From an uncultured Veillonella sp. (lineage in GTDB: Bacteria; Bacillota; Negativicutes; Veillonellales; Veillonellaceae): DNA of 23,092 nt. Shown in pieces: positions 16,099 through 23,092 of this stretch (its first letter is position 1; every line of letters begins with the position of its first letter). Below the pieces are notes generated by a model that was not told the DNA's origin, did not search any database, and saw nothing but the letters and a program-made list of their open reading frames with translations. Where the stretch lies: positions 1 to 23,092 of the forward strand of contig CABSJA010000028.1 of the NCBI GenBank assembly GCA_902477915.1, written 5' to 3'. The translations under genes and the position numbers were made by a program.

Positions 16099-17645
16099 TA
16101 TGCCTCCTTACGAGATTCATGCCATTCTATTTCTAAGGATTTCTCGAATTCTTTTTTAAATGATTTTGAAAGTTTTTCTACCGCCGTTCTAGTGACACTC
16201 ACATCGCGTCCTTCTAAATAGAACACTTTTATGACTACACTAGTGTATTTAATATTTACCTCTAACTGTTTGATAAATTGTTCATGGCTTTCATCAAGAG
16301 CCTCTGCAATCGCTAAAATAATAGAAAGCTTTTGACCTAATGAGCGTTGTTCTTGATCTAACAATTTACCATATAAGAAATTCTTATATTCCTTTGGCGT
16401 CAATCCATGAGAATTCATGACTAAGAATGCACTAAACGCCTGTTCAACATGAGAAATCCCATATAAATTACTATTGACGAGCATATAGCAGCCATGACGA
16501 GCATGACTATAATAATTAACTCGTTTACCTATATCATGCAACAGTCCCGCTGCAATCAAACATCGTCTAAAATTCTTATCGGCCTTATGGAGTGGCTCTA
16601 ATGCATCATATAAAGTAGTAGCTAATTTCGTAATATACTTAGCATGCACGAGCTCATGCTTTGTCATACCTAATAGTACATTCTCTGCAGAATGAACTAG
16701 AATATCATCGATTATAGAATTTCCGCCTAAATAGTACTCACCGTAATAATCGTAGAATAAACCTTCACGCAAACCACAACCGCCTACAACAAGGGTCTTA
16801 GCATTTACATAGTTAAACAGCTCATCCACTATGGTGAGTCCTGCAATAATAATATCTGCACGTTCCGATGATAAGCCACTAATTTTTTTACGGGCCTCTA
16901 AGGATTTACCTTTTACATCTTCTAAGATTTCGTGAAATCTATGATATGGTAACTCATAGTTATGTAGTTTCGTAATGGGATATGATAACTTACGTTGATC
17001 TATTTTTGCAATATTACGAGCTGTACCGCCAATACCTAATAGAGGAAGCTTCACATTATGAAGCCAATAATGTTCCTTAATGGTTTTCTTTACAGCCTTC
17101 GTCATTTTTTCTAGTTCTTTAGGGGTATACTCATCGCCCTTTTGATAGGTTCCAGTTAAGGTAAGTGCCCCTATAGGTAGACTAACAGCTTTCACAATAT
17201 GTCGATTTTTTACTAGCGTTACCTCTGTACTAGCACCGCCTAAGTCAAAAATAATAAAATCTTTAAGGCCAATCGTGTTGATAACCCCAAGGAATCCAAG
17301 GCGCGCCTCTTCTTCACCAGCAATACATTCTAAATCTAGACCTGTTCGTTCTTTTACGGCTTTAATAAAAGCATCCCCATTTTTAGCTAGACGTACTGCA
17401 GCCGTAGCAACAGCTTTTATGGTATCTACCTCCATAGCGTCAGCCATATGAACAAAGCCTTTTAAAGCACGCAGAGAGCGCTCCATTGCCTCATTTGTTA
17501 ACTCATGAGTGCCCCACATATTTTCACTTAAGCGGACACTCTCTTTTTCTTGATATATGAGACGATAACTACCGGTCTTAGAAATCTCATAAATGACAAA
17601 ACGAACGGAGTTGGATCCTAAATCTATAAATGCAATACGTTTCAT
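16098..17645 (-). CDS. ppx: exopolyphosphatase / (p)ppGpp phosphatase family protein with HD domain
   Basis: Ppx/GppA-family enzyme, expected to release phosphate from polyphosphate ends or from pppGpp. The 515-residue protein has DLGSNSVRFVIYE at 8-20, ATAAVRLAKN at 80-89, the catalytic GEEEARLGFLG at 110-120, DLGGASTEV at 134-142, GIGGTARN at 204-211 and GLREGLF at 291-297. A C-terminal HD domain carries LLHDIGK (H370, D371). All expected motifs are present, in contrast to the downstream paralogue. Family members differ in preferring polyphosphate or guanosine pentaphosphate, and the sequence does not settle it, although the ppk partner favours polyphosphate. It is the first gene of the operon. 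The 57-nt gap to the tatD terminator contains a 14-nt palindrome. Confidence 0.92.
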   Translation of the reverse strand: MKRIAFIDLGSNSVRFVIYEISKTGSYRLIYQEKESVRLSENMWGTHELTNEAMERSLRALKGFVHMADAMEVDTIKAVATAAVRLAKNGDAFIKAVKERTGLDLECIAGEEEARLGFLGVINTIGLKDFIIFDLGGASTEVTLVKNRHIVKAVSLPIGALTLTGTYQKGDEYTPKELEKMTKAVKKTIKEHYWLHNVKLPLLGIGGTARNIAKIDQRKLSYPITKLHNYELPYHRFHEILEDVKGKSLEARKKISGLSSERADIIIAGLTIVDELFNYVNAKTLVVGGCGLREGLFYDYYGEYYLGGNSIIDDILVHSAENVLLGMTKHELVHAKYITKLATTLYDALEPLHKADKNFRRCLIAAGLLHDIGKRVNYYSHARHGCYMLVNSNLYGISHVEQAFSAFLVMNSHGLTPKEYKNFLYGKLLDQEQRSLGQKLSIILAIAEALDESHEQFIKQLEVNIKYTSVVIKVFYLEGRDVSVTRTAVEKLSKSFKKEFEKSLEIEWHESRKEA

Positions 17646-17680
17646 GCTACTAACCTCGACTTACTATAGTTCAGTATGAA

Positions 17681-17694
17681 TATACTTTAGTATA
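17681..17694. promoter_or_regulatory. palindrome upstream of ppx, possible operator
   Basis: TATACT-TT-AGTATA has 6-bp perfect arms and lies 36 nt before the ppx start. On the minus strand it contains -10-like hexamers (TATACT). No convincing -35 is present and no known box was recognised. An operator for the ppx-ppx-ppk operon is a guess from position. Confidence 0.4.
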
Positions 17695-17700
17695 CCATAG

Positions 17701-17738
17701 AAAAACGCGATTCTCACCGCTAAGGGAGAATCGCGTTT
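17701..17738 (-). terminator. rho-independent terminator of the metG-tatD operon
   Basis: AAACGCGATTCTC (17703-17715) and GAGAATCGCGTTT (17726-17738) form a perfect 13-bp stem with a 10-nt loop. Downstream on the minus strand the stem runs into TTTTT then CTATGG. It is 110 nt past the tatD stop and separates that operon from ppx-ppx-ppk. Confidence 0.88.
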
Positions 17739-17848
17739 CATAATGTATGATTCTAATGATTCTGAATAGATATCCTAAGAATTAGAACAATGCCATTAGA
17801 CGTTTACAATATTTTATTTACCAGCATTTATGTTGACTAACATCAAAA

Positions 17849-18619
17849 TTATTCAATACCAAATACACGTTTACCATTATTATAGGTAATCTCACAGAAC
17901 TCATCTACATCCATACCTTTTAGTCCAGCAATTTCCTCTGCTACAAACTGAGTCTTGCTTGGGTCATTGCGACGGCCTCTAAATGGTGGTGGTGTCAAAT
18001 ATGGGGAATCTGTTTCAATAAGAATTCGATCTAACGGTACTTGTTTAGCTACTTCTTTAAGGTTTGTAGATTTAGGGAATACTACAGGGCCCGCAAAGGA
18101 TATGTAGAAACCTAATTTAATAGCTTCTTTTGCCATTTCCCAGCTACCAGAGTAGCAGTGGAAAATGCCCCAATTATCCTTACCTTCATTGCGCAAGATA
18201 TTCATAATATCCCCATGTGCATCGCGGTCATGAATGATAATTGGTAAATCTACTTCACGAGCAAGCTCTAATTGACGAATGAATACGCGTTTTTGTGTTT
18301 CACGGTCAGAAAAATCGTAGTAATAATCTAAGCCAATTTCACCGATTGCACGTACTTTATCATTATTAAGGGCTTGATCTTTATAGAACTCATAGTCTTC
18401 TTCTGTAAAATCTTTAGACTCATGAGGATGTGTACCTACAGCGGCATATAAACAATCATACTGTTCCGCCAAAGCTAGTCCTGATTCAACAGTACCTCGG
18501 TCGACCCCTGGAATCATAATATATTCTACGCCTGCATCAAAGCAAGCTTGTAACATCTCATTACGGTCGTTGTCAAAACGACCGTCATTTACATGAGCAT
18601 GCGAATCAAAGAGTTTCAT
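17849..18619 (-). CDS. tatD: TatD-family metal-dependent deoxyribonuclease
   Basis: TIM-barrel hydrolase of the TatD family, with 3'-exonuclease activity on DNA (and RNA in some members) in DNA repair or turnover. The 256-residue protein keeps the metal ligands H7 and H9 (SHAHV), E94 (AIGEIGLDYYY), H130 (IIIHDRD), H154 (FHCYSGS) and D204 (ETDSPYLTPPPFRG). It corresponds to Bacillus YabD. Its ATG overlaps the metG stop by one base (TAATG), with only a weak GGAAGTG upstream, so it is probably translationally coupled to metG. The metG-tatD order is common across Firmicutes. Confidence 0.95.
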   Translation of the reverse strand: MKLFDSHAHVNDGRFDNDRNEMLQACFDAGVEYIMIPGVDRGTVESGLALAEQYDCLYAAVGTHPHESKDFTEEDYEFYKDQALNNDKVRAIGEIGLDYYYDFSDRETQKRVFIRQLELAREVDLPIIIHDRDAHGDIMNILRNEGKDNWGIFHCYSGSWEMAKEAIKLGFYISFAGPVVFPKSTNLKEVAKQVPLDRILIETDSPYLTPPPFRGRRNDPSKTQFVAEEIAGLKGMDVDEFCEITYNNGKRVFGIE

Positions 18620-20565
18620 TATTTAACCACACTTCCTGCTGGTAAAGATTCGATATTGGTTACTTCTAAATGTTCTTCCCAATCAGATGCAGATAGAATC
18701 ATGCCATAAGACTCAATGCCCATCATCTTCTTAGGAGCCAAGTTAGCCAAGTAAATTACCTTTTTACCAACCATAGCTTCTGGTTCATAATATTGAGAGA
18801 TACCGCTTAATACTGTGCGTTCTTCAATACCGATATCCAATACGAATTTCAATAATTTCTTGGACTTAGGAACCTTTTCACAGCTTACAACTTTTGCTAC
18901 ACGAAGATCTAATTTTTCAAAATCATCGTACGTAATATTTTCTTTTAATGGTGGAATATTAGATGTGTCTACAGCTTCTTCAATCTTCTCTTCCACAACA
19001 ACTTCTACCATTTCAGGAATTTCAAAACGTGGATAAATAGGATCACCTTTTACAACTTTTGTACCTGTTGGAATTAAGCCCCAGACTTTTGCATCCTCAA
19101 GAGTAGCATCTGTAAAGCCTACAAGTCCTAATTGGTCCCAGATTTTTGGAGCACCTACAGGGATAACAGGACTTACTAAGATTGCAATAATACGCAATGC
19201 TTCTGCCAAGTGATACATAGCAGATTGTAAGCGTTCTTTATCATGAGCATCTTCAGATTTAGCCAATACCCAAGGCATTGTTTCATCAATGTATTTATTC
19301 ATGCGACCAATAAAGGACCATACAGTTTTGATAGCTTTATTAAGCTCCATATTTTCCATGGCCGCTTCAAAATCTTTTGCAGTTTGAACGGCTAATGTAG
19401 ATACATCACGATCCAAATCATCCATATCATCGCATTTTGTAATCACACCACCATGGTATTTTTCAATCATCGCAATGGTACGGTTCAACAAATTACCTAA
19501 GTCATTAGATAAATCCGCATTGATTTTTGTCACAAAGTTAGGCAATGTAAAGTTACCATCATTACCGAGCGTAATTTCACTCAATAAATAATAACGCAAG
19601 GAATCTGCCCCATATGTATCGATCAATGGAATAGGATCGATAACATTACCTAAGGATTTACTCATTTTAGTGCCGTCAACGATCATCCAACCGTGGCCAA
19701 ATACCTTTTTAGGTAATGGCAATTCAAGACTCATGAGCATCATAGGCCAAATAATTGTATGGAAACGTACGATTTCCTTACCTACTAAGTGAAGATCTGC
19801 TGGCCAGTATTTTTTATATAATTCACCATCACCATCAAATGGAGAAAGTGCACTAATATAGTTTACCAATGCATCGAACCAAACATATACGACATGTTTA
19901 GGATCAAATGGTACCTTGATACCCCAGTCAAAGGATGTACGAGATACAGCTAAGTCTTCAAGTCCTTGTTTTACGAATTGGATCATTTCGTTACGACGAG
20001 ATTCAGGTTGAATAAAATCAGGGTTTTCTTCGATAAATTTCAACCATTGATCTGTATATTTAGCGAGTTTAAAGAAGTAGCTTTCCTCTTTAACCTTTTC
20101 TACAGGACGACCACAATCTGGGCATGTATGATTTTCACCTAGCTTTTGCTCAGTCCAGAATGTTTCACAAGGTGTACAATACCAACCTTCATACTCAGCC
20201 TTGTAAATATCGCCTTTTTCATACGCTTTAGTGAAAAGCTCTTGTACTACCTTCTCATGGCGTTCATCAGTAGTACGAATGAAGTCATCGTTGGAAATAT
20301 GCATTTTTTCCCACAATGCTTTAAAGCCGTTTACGATATTTGTAGTATATTCAAGAGGTGTAATACCTTGTGCTTCTGCAGCGCGTTGAATTTTTTGACC
20401 GTGTTCATCAGAACCAGTTAAAAAACGCACATCATAGCCAGCTAAGCGTTTAAAGCGCGCAATTGTATCGGCTACAGATGTACAATAGGTATGACCAATG
20501 TGCAACTTAGCACTTGGATAATAAATTGGTGTCGTAATATAATACGTTTTTTTTGTGTCTCCCAT
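18619..20565 (-). CDS. metG: methionyl-tRNA synthetase
   Basis: Class I synthetase charging tRNA-Met. The 648-residue protein carries HIGH at 22-25 and KMSKS at 300-304. A four-cysteine zinc knuckle is visible (C130, C133, C148, C151), followed by the anticodon-binding helical domain. The C-terminal EMAP/Trbp111-type tRNA-binding domain (from about 545, DLRVAKVVSCEKVPKSKKLL) is fused, as in dimeric bacterial forms. The start has AAGGAGG at 6 nt (20572-20578). It lies 34 nt after rsmI, where a 7-bp hairpin without a T-run (20581-20600) overlaps the rsmI stop. No T-box leader fits into this gap, so regulation through a T-box, common for synthetase genes in Firmicutes, is not seen here. Confidence 0.97.
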   Translation of the reverse strand: MGDTKKTYYITTPIYYPSAKLHIGHTYCTSVADTIARFKRLAGYDVRFLTGSDEHGQKIQRAAEAQGITPLEYTTNIVNGFKALWEKMHISNDDFIRTTDERHEKVVQELFTKAYEKGDIYKAEYEGWYCTPCETFWTEQKLGENHTCPDCGRPVEKVKEESYFFKLAKYTDQWLKFIEENPDFIQPESRRNEMIQFVKQGLEDLAVSRTSFDWGIKVPFDPKHVVYVWFDALVNYISALSPFDGDGELYKKYWPADLHLVGKEIVRFHTIIWPMMLMSLELPLPKKVFGHGWMIVDGTKMSKSLGNVIDPIPLIDTYGADSLRYYLLSEITLGNDGNFTLPNFVTKINADLSNDLGNLLNRTIAMIEKYHGGVITKCDDMDDLDRDVSTLAVQTAKDFEAAMENMELNKAIKTVWSFIGRMNKYIDETMPWVLAKSEDAHDKERLQSAMYHLAEALRIIAILVSPVIPVGAPKIWDQLGLVGFTDATLEDAKVWGLIPTGTKVVKGDPIYPRFEIPEMVEVVVEEKIEEAVDTSNIPPLKENITYDDFEKLDLRVAKVVSCEKVPKSKKLLKFVLDIGIEERTVLSGISQYYEPEAMVGKKVIYLANLAPKKMMGIESYGMILSASDWEEHLEVTNIESLPAGSVVK

Positions 20566-20599
20566 GATGAGCCTCCTTCTAACCTTCGAATGGGAAGGT

Positions 20600-21448
20600 T
20601 TAACGTTCTACAATATTATATACATTCCGGCGGGAAACGTTAAAACGCTTTGCCACCTGGCGAATTGCTTCTTTTTTAGGTATCCCTGTATCTACAAGGG
20701 CTTGTACAGCCTCTACATACGATACTGGTTCATCTGATACTTCAGTACTATCAGATTCCACTGTATCAGCACCACCTACAATGAGGACGAATTCCCCTTT
20801 ATAGGTGAGCTGATCCAAATCATTTACAAGGTTTTCCAAATCGGTGCGCACAAAGGTTTCAAACTTCTTCGTCAATTCCCTTGCCACCGTTATGGATCGA
20901 TTTCCAAAGGCTTCATACATATCTTGTAAGACCTCTTGCAATCGGTGGGGTGCTTCATAAAACATCAAGGTGCCCGTTATTTGTGAAAGTCGTTGTAATT
21001 CTTCAACTCGATGTTTTCCCCGCTTCGGTAAGAAACCTGTAAAGGTAAAGGATTTAGTATCTAAGCCAGATGCAATAAGTGCGGTCAGTGCCGCATTAGC
21101 ACCAGGCAACGGTACTACCGTTATGCCTTTTTCAATAGCCTTCGTTACTAAGTCAGCCCCTGGATCAGATATAGCAGGCATGCCCGCATCACTAACGCAA
21201 GCAATGGACTGGCCTTCTAATAAAAGCTCCATAATATAAGTACCCTTTTCTTCCTTATTATGTTCATGATACGAAATCAAAGGCTTCTTAATATCAAAAT
21301 GTTTTAATAATATACCCGTATGACGCGTATCTTCGGCAGCAATAGCATCTACTTCGCCCAAGATACGAACTGCGCGATACGTCATATCTTCTAAATTACC
21401 AATCGGTGTAGGCACCAAGTATAAGGTGCCCCATTCGTTATCGTTCAT
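20600..21448 (-). CDS. rsmI: 16S rRNA (cytidine1402-2'-O)-methyltransferase
   Basis: RsmI methylates the ribose of C1402 in the decoding centre of 16S rRNA. The tetrapyrrole-methylase fold is shown by LVPTPIGNLEDMT at 11-23, AAEDTRHT at 37-44, SDAGMPAISDPG at 86-97 and PGANAALTAL at 115-124. A C-terminal helical tail (about 250-282) with KKEAIRQVAKRFNVSRRNVY looks like a helix-turn-helix. I place the start at 21448 (282 residues), because AAAGGAGGTG (21468-21459) precedes it by 10 nt. The longer frame from 21490 puts that site inside the coding region and overlaps yabB by 53 nt. The overlap with yabB is then 11 nt. It matches Bacillus yabC, but the small GIY-YIG gene yazA that sits between yabB and yabC there is absent. 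Confidence 0.94.
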   Translation of the reverse strand: MNDNEWGTLYLVPTPIGNLEDMTYRAVRILGEVDAIAAEDTRHTGILLKHFDIKKPLISYHEHNKEEKGTYIMELLLEGQSIACVSDAGMPAISDPGADLVTKAIEKGITVVPLPGANAALTALIASGLDTKSFTFTGFLPKRGKHRVEELQRLSQITGTLMFYEAPHRLQEVLQDMYEAFGNRSITVARELTKKFETFVRTDLENLVNDLDQLTYKGEFVLIVGGADTVESDSTEVSDEPVSYVEAVQALVDTGIPKKEAIRQVAKRFNVSRRNVYNIVER

Positions 21449-22163
21449 ACCAAGAGGACACCTCCTTTGTGTACACATTAGGTTTCTCATAAACGATGAG
21501 TGGCGGTTCTAATACAAGGCCAGCTTGACCTTGATAGAGAGCCTCTATTAGCACGAGTTTCGCCGGCTTATCTACCATGCCGTGAATAAAGCGAATGCGC
21601 TTAGCTTGAAAGTTAGCTGCTTCCAGTTCATGTAGCACATATTGGAGGCGACTAGCGCTATAAATCATCCACAAGCGACCTTTACACTTAATAAAGGACC
21701 GCACTGCATTCAGAACCTCCTGTAACGATGTATGTTCATCATGAAGAGCTACAGCTCTTTCATCAGAAGTGGGCTTTGCCCCACTTCCACAATCATAAAA
21801 AGGGGGATTTACAATAACACCATCAAATGGTTTGTCCTGTACATCGCGATACGATATGTGCCGATAATCGCTACATACCATAGTTACCACATCTTGTTTG
21901 TGATTGTGAGCTACACTGCGCTGAGCTAACTCGATAAGAGTTTTATTAATATCAATACCCGTTATATGACCCGCTCCTAGGGATGTGCCTATAAGTGGCA
22001 TAACACCTGTTCCCGTACCAAGGTCAACATAGGAATGCCGATCATTGAACTGGCAAAAGTGAATGAGTGCAATGGCATCAAAGGAAAAGCGAAACATATC
22101 CGTCCGTTGATAAATCTGTAAGCCATCTATAATTAAATCATCAAGTCGTTCTTGATCATTCAT
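21438..22163 (-). CDS. yabB: YabB/TrmN6-type adenine-N6 methyltransferase
   Basis: A SAM-dependent methyltransferase of 241 residues. It shows VDLGTGTGV (46-54) as motif I, GIDIN (69-73) as the acidic loop, and NPPFY (119-123), the signature of N6-adenine or glutamine methylation. Closest by look and position is Bacillus YabB, related to E. coli TrmN6, which methylates A37 of tRNA1(Val). The exact tRNA target here is inferred. The gene overlaps ricT by 8 nt and rsmI by 11 nt, so ricT-yabB-rsmI is one tightly packed unit. No unusual residues are noted. Confidence 0.85.
   Translation of the reverse strand: MNDQERLDDLIIDGLQIYQRTDMFRFSFDAIALIHFCQFNDRHSYVDLGTGTGVMPLIGTSLGAGHITGIDINKTLIELAQRSVAHNHKQDVVTMVCSDYRHISYRDVQDKPFDGVIVNPPFYDCGSGAKPTSDERAVALHDEHTSLQEVLNAVRSFIKCKGRLWMIYSASRLQYVLHELEAANFQAKRIRFIHGMVDKPAKLVLIEALYQGQAGLVLEPPLIVYEKPNVYTKEVSSWYER
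21459..21468 (-). promoter_or_regulatory. ribosome binding site fixing the rsmI start
   Basis: Minus-strand AAAGGAGGTG is a near-complete anti-Shine-Dalgarno match, 10 nt before ATG 21448. It supports this start over the upstream in-frame ATGs at 21490 and 21478. Confidence 0.8.
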
Positions 22164-23001
22164 CAGGCAATGCCACCTCGGACCATTTTAAATCGATAGT
22201 GCGACCCGCTTCAAGCTGTACCTTCACAGTATGTTTATGGTGATTTACCTTTAAGACCTTACCAATACCTTCATCGGTAACGACCTCTTTACCAATTCCA
22301 GGAGGTGCTACATCTTGAGGAGCTTGAGGGCGTTCCTTTTTCACATATAGGTCGCCACCCTTTTTATATAAATCATCTTCATAGTTAAGACAGCACATTA
22401 AACGACCGCATACACCAGAGATTTTTGTAGGATTCAGACTCAAATTTTGATCCTTAGCCATACGAATTGATACGGGTGTGAAGTCACCTAAGAAATTAGA
22501 GCAACATAAAGGTCGACCACAAGCGCCGATACCATTTAGAACCTTAGCCTCATCTCGAACGCCTACTTGGCGTAACTCAATACGTGTTCTAAATACGGTG
22601 GCTAAATCCTTAACAAGCTCACGGAAGTCGATACGACCATCCGCTGTAAAGAAGAATATAATTTTATTCATATCAAATGTGTATTCCACATTGATAAGTT
22701 TCATAGGTAACTTACGTTTACCAATTTTTTCGAGACAAATTTCAAAGGCTTTTTCTTCGCGCTCTTTATTCTTCTCGATTTGTTTTAAGTCCTTTGGTGT
22801 TGCCTTTCTAATAACAGGCTTAACAGGAGCTACAACAGTGTCTTCAAAGACCTCTTTAGGTCCGATCACAACAGTACCGTATTCAACGCCACGTGCCGTC
22901 TCAACGATAACCCCATCACCAACGGATAGTTCTAATTGTTCAGGCAGAAAATAGTAAATCTTCCCTGCCTTTTTAAAGCGTACGCCAACTATGGTTAGCA
23001 T
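22156..23001 (-). CDS. ricT: PSP1/YaaT-family regulatory iron-sulfur protein
   Basis: RicT (YaaT) is a PSP1 C-terminal family protein. In Bacillus it works with RicA and RicF to support RNase Y mRNA processing and the phosphorelay. The 281-residue protein carries two cysteine clusters, CGRPLCC (C161, C166, C167) and CGRLMCC (C198, C203, C204), which bind [4Fe-4S] in the Bacillus complex. The N-terminal part has VGDGVIVETARGVEYGTV (27-44), typical of the family. The basic, charged 66-100 segment is probably helical. The start immediately follows the stop of the holB fragment (TAA then ATG), with GGAGGA just upstream inside that gene. The holB-yaaT-yabB order is as in Bacillus. No ricA or ricF homologue lies in this window. 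Confidence 0.92.
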   Translation of the reverse strand: MLTIVGVRFKKAGKIYYFLPEQLELSVGDGVIVETARGVEYGTVVIGPKEVFEDTVVAPVKPVIRKATPKDLKQIEKNKEREEKAFEICLEKIGKRKLPMKLINVEYTFDMNKIIFFFTADGRIDFRELVKDLATVFRTRIELRQVGVRDEAKVLNGIGACGRPLCCSNFLGDFTPVSIRMAKDQNLSLNPTKISGVCGRLMCCLNYEDDLYKKGGDLYVKKERPQAPQDVAPPGIGKEVVTDEGIGKVLKVNHHKHTVKVQLEAGRTIDLKWSEVALPDE

Positions 23002-23092
23002 TTAGTCCTCCTCCCGAGCATCATGAAGGGCGATACAAAGACCGTCCACCACGAGAGCGGTTTTTATATGTAAACGCAAAGCCCGTTCTGCT
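23002..23092 (-). CDS. holB: DNA polymerase III delta' subunit, C-terminal fragment
   Basis: The window edge cuts this gene. The visible minus-strand frame encodes the last 29 residues (AERALRLHIKTALVVDGLCI and onward) and stops at 23002-23004, directly before the ricT ATG. The run AERALR...N/H-k-aL..dgL resembles the C-terminal clamp-loader collar of HolB/DnaX proteins, and holB precedes yaaT in Bacillus. Assignment rests on this short piece plus gene order. Confidence 0.65.
   Translation of the reverse strand, partial: AERALRLHIKTALVVDGLCIALHDAREED

Noticed and set aside
20146..20421. 91-codon + strand frame inside metG
   Set aside because: Antisense to the conserved MetRS zinc-knuckle and N-terminal region, with no ribosome binding site.
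20566..20602. Terminator between rsmI and metG
   Set aside because: The 7-bp hairpin AACCTTC/GAAGGTT overlaps the rsmI stop but has no T-run on the minus strand, so readthrough into metG is more likely.
22478..22954. 158-codon open frame on the + strand
   Set aside because: It lies wholly antisense to ricT, whose protein motifs are clear. It has no ribosome binding site and its translation is serine/threonine-rich shadow sequence.
1..23092. CRISPR array, prophage, toxin-antitoxin, tRNA or rRNA genes
   Set aside because: No repeat-spacer pattern, phage-type genes, short toxin pairs or cloverleaf with CCA-type ends was found on either strand by reading.

Overview
The window reads as a chromosomal segment of a low-GC Firmicute-type bacterium, most likely a Negativicute close to Veillonella. 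This is inferred, not proven, from three things: AT-rich spacers with roughly 40% GC genes, very strong AGGAGG ribosome binding sites, and a gene order matching the Bacillus subtilis yaaT-yabB-yabC-metS-yabD-yabE-rnmV-ksgA neighbourhood. No rRNA, tRNA, CRISPR array, phage or complete insertion sequence was seen.

Layout, left to right. The first ~50 nt may hold the tail of a + strand gene, facing topB (-) across a bidirectional terminator. topB and prfC (+) diverge from a compact shared promoter region. prfC ends at a strong terminator, and a ~280 nt AT-rich leader precedes gltS (+). gltS converges on rnmV-rsmA (-) across two back-to-back terminator hairpins. A LysR-type regulator (+) diverges from rnmV. 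It is followed by a 391 nt spacer and then a core-MetE-like methyltransferase gene directly abutting a fused msrAB gene (+). This converges on a secreted or anchored DUF348-G5-3D cell-wall protein of the YabE type (-).

A minus-strand block follows: two tandem Ppx/GppA-type genes and polyphosphate kinase ppk form one overlapping operon. Upstream of it lies the overlapping housekeeping operon holB(partial)-ricT-yabB-rsmI-metG-tatD, ending in a terminator before the ppx genes.

Functionally the window combines RNA and translation upkeep (RsmA and RsmI on 16S rRNA, RNase M5 for 5S rRNA, a YabB-type tRNA methyltransferase, MetRS, RF3), DNA decatenation (TopB), polyphosphate metabolism (Ppk with Ppx-like partners), methionine supply and repair (MetE-like plus MsrAB), and glutamate uptake. 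Compared with the Bacillus order, the ancestral minus-strand run appears split by two insertions: ppx-ppx-ppk between tatD and yabE, and lysR-metE-msrAB between yabE and rnmV.

The window is mostly ordinary housekeeping DNA. The points most worth a second look are a 47-bp IS-end-like mini-element that appears to have inserted into the loop of the lysR terminator, and a Ppx/GppA paralogue that has lost its signature motifs but keeps a full-length frame beside an intact copy and ppk.
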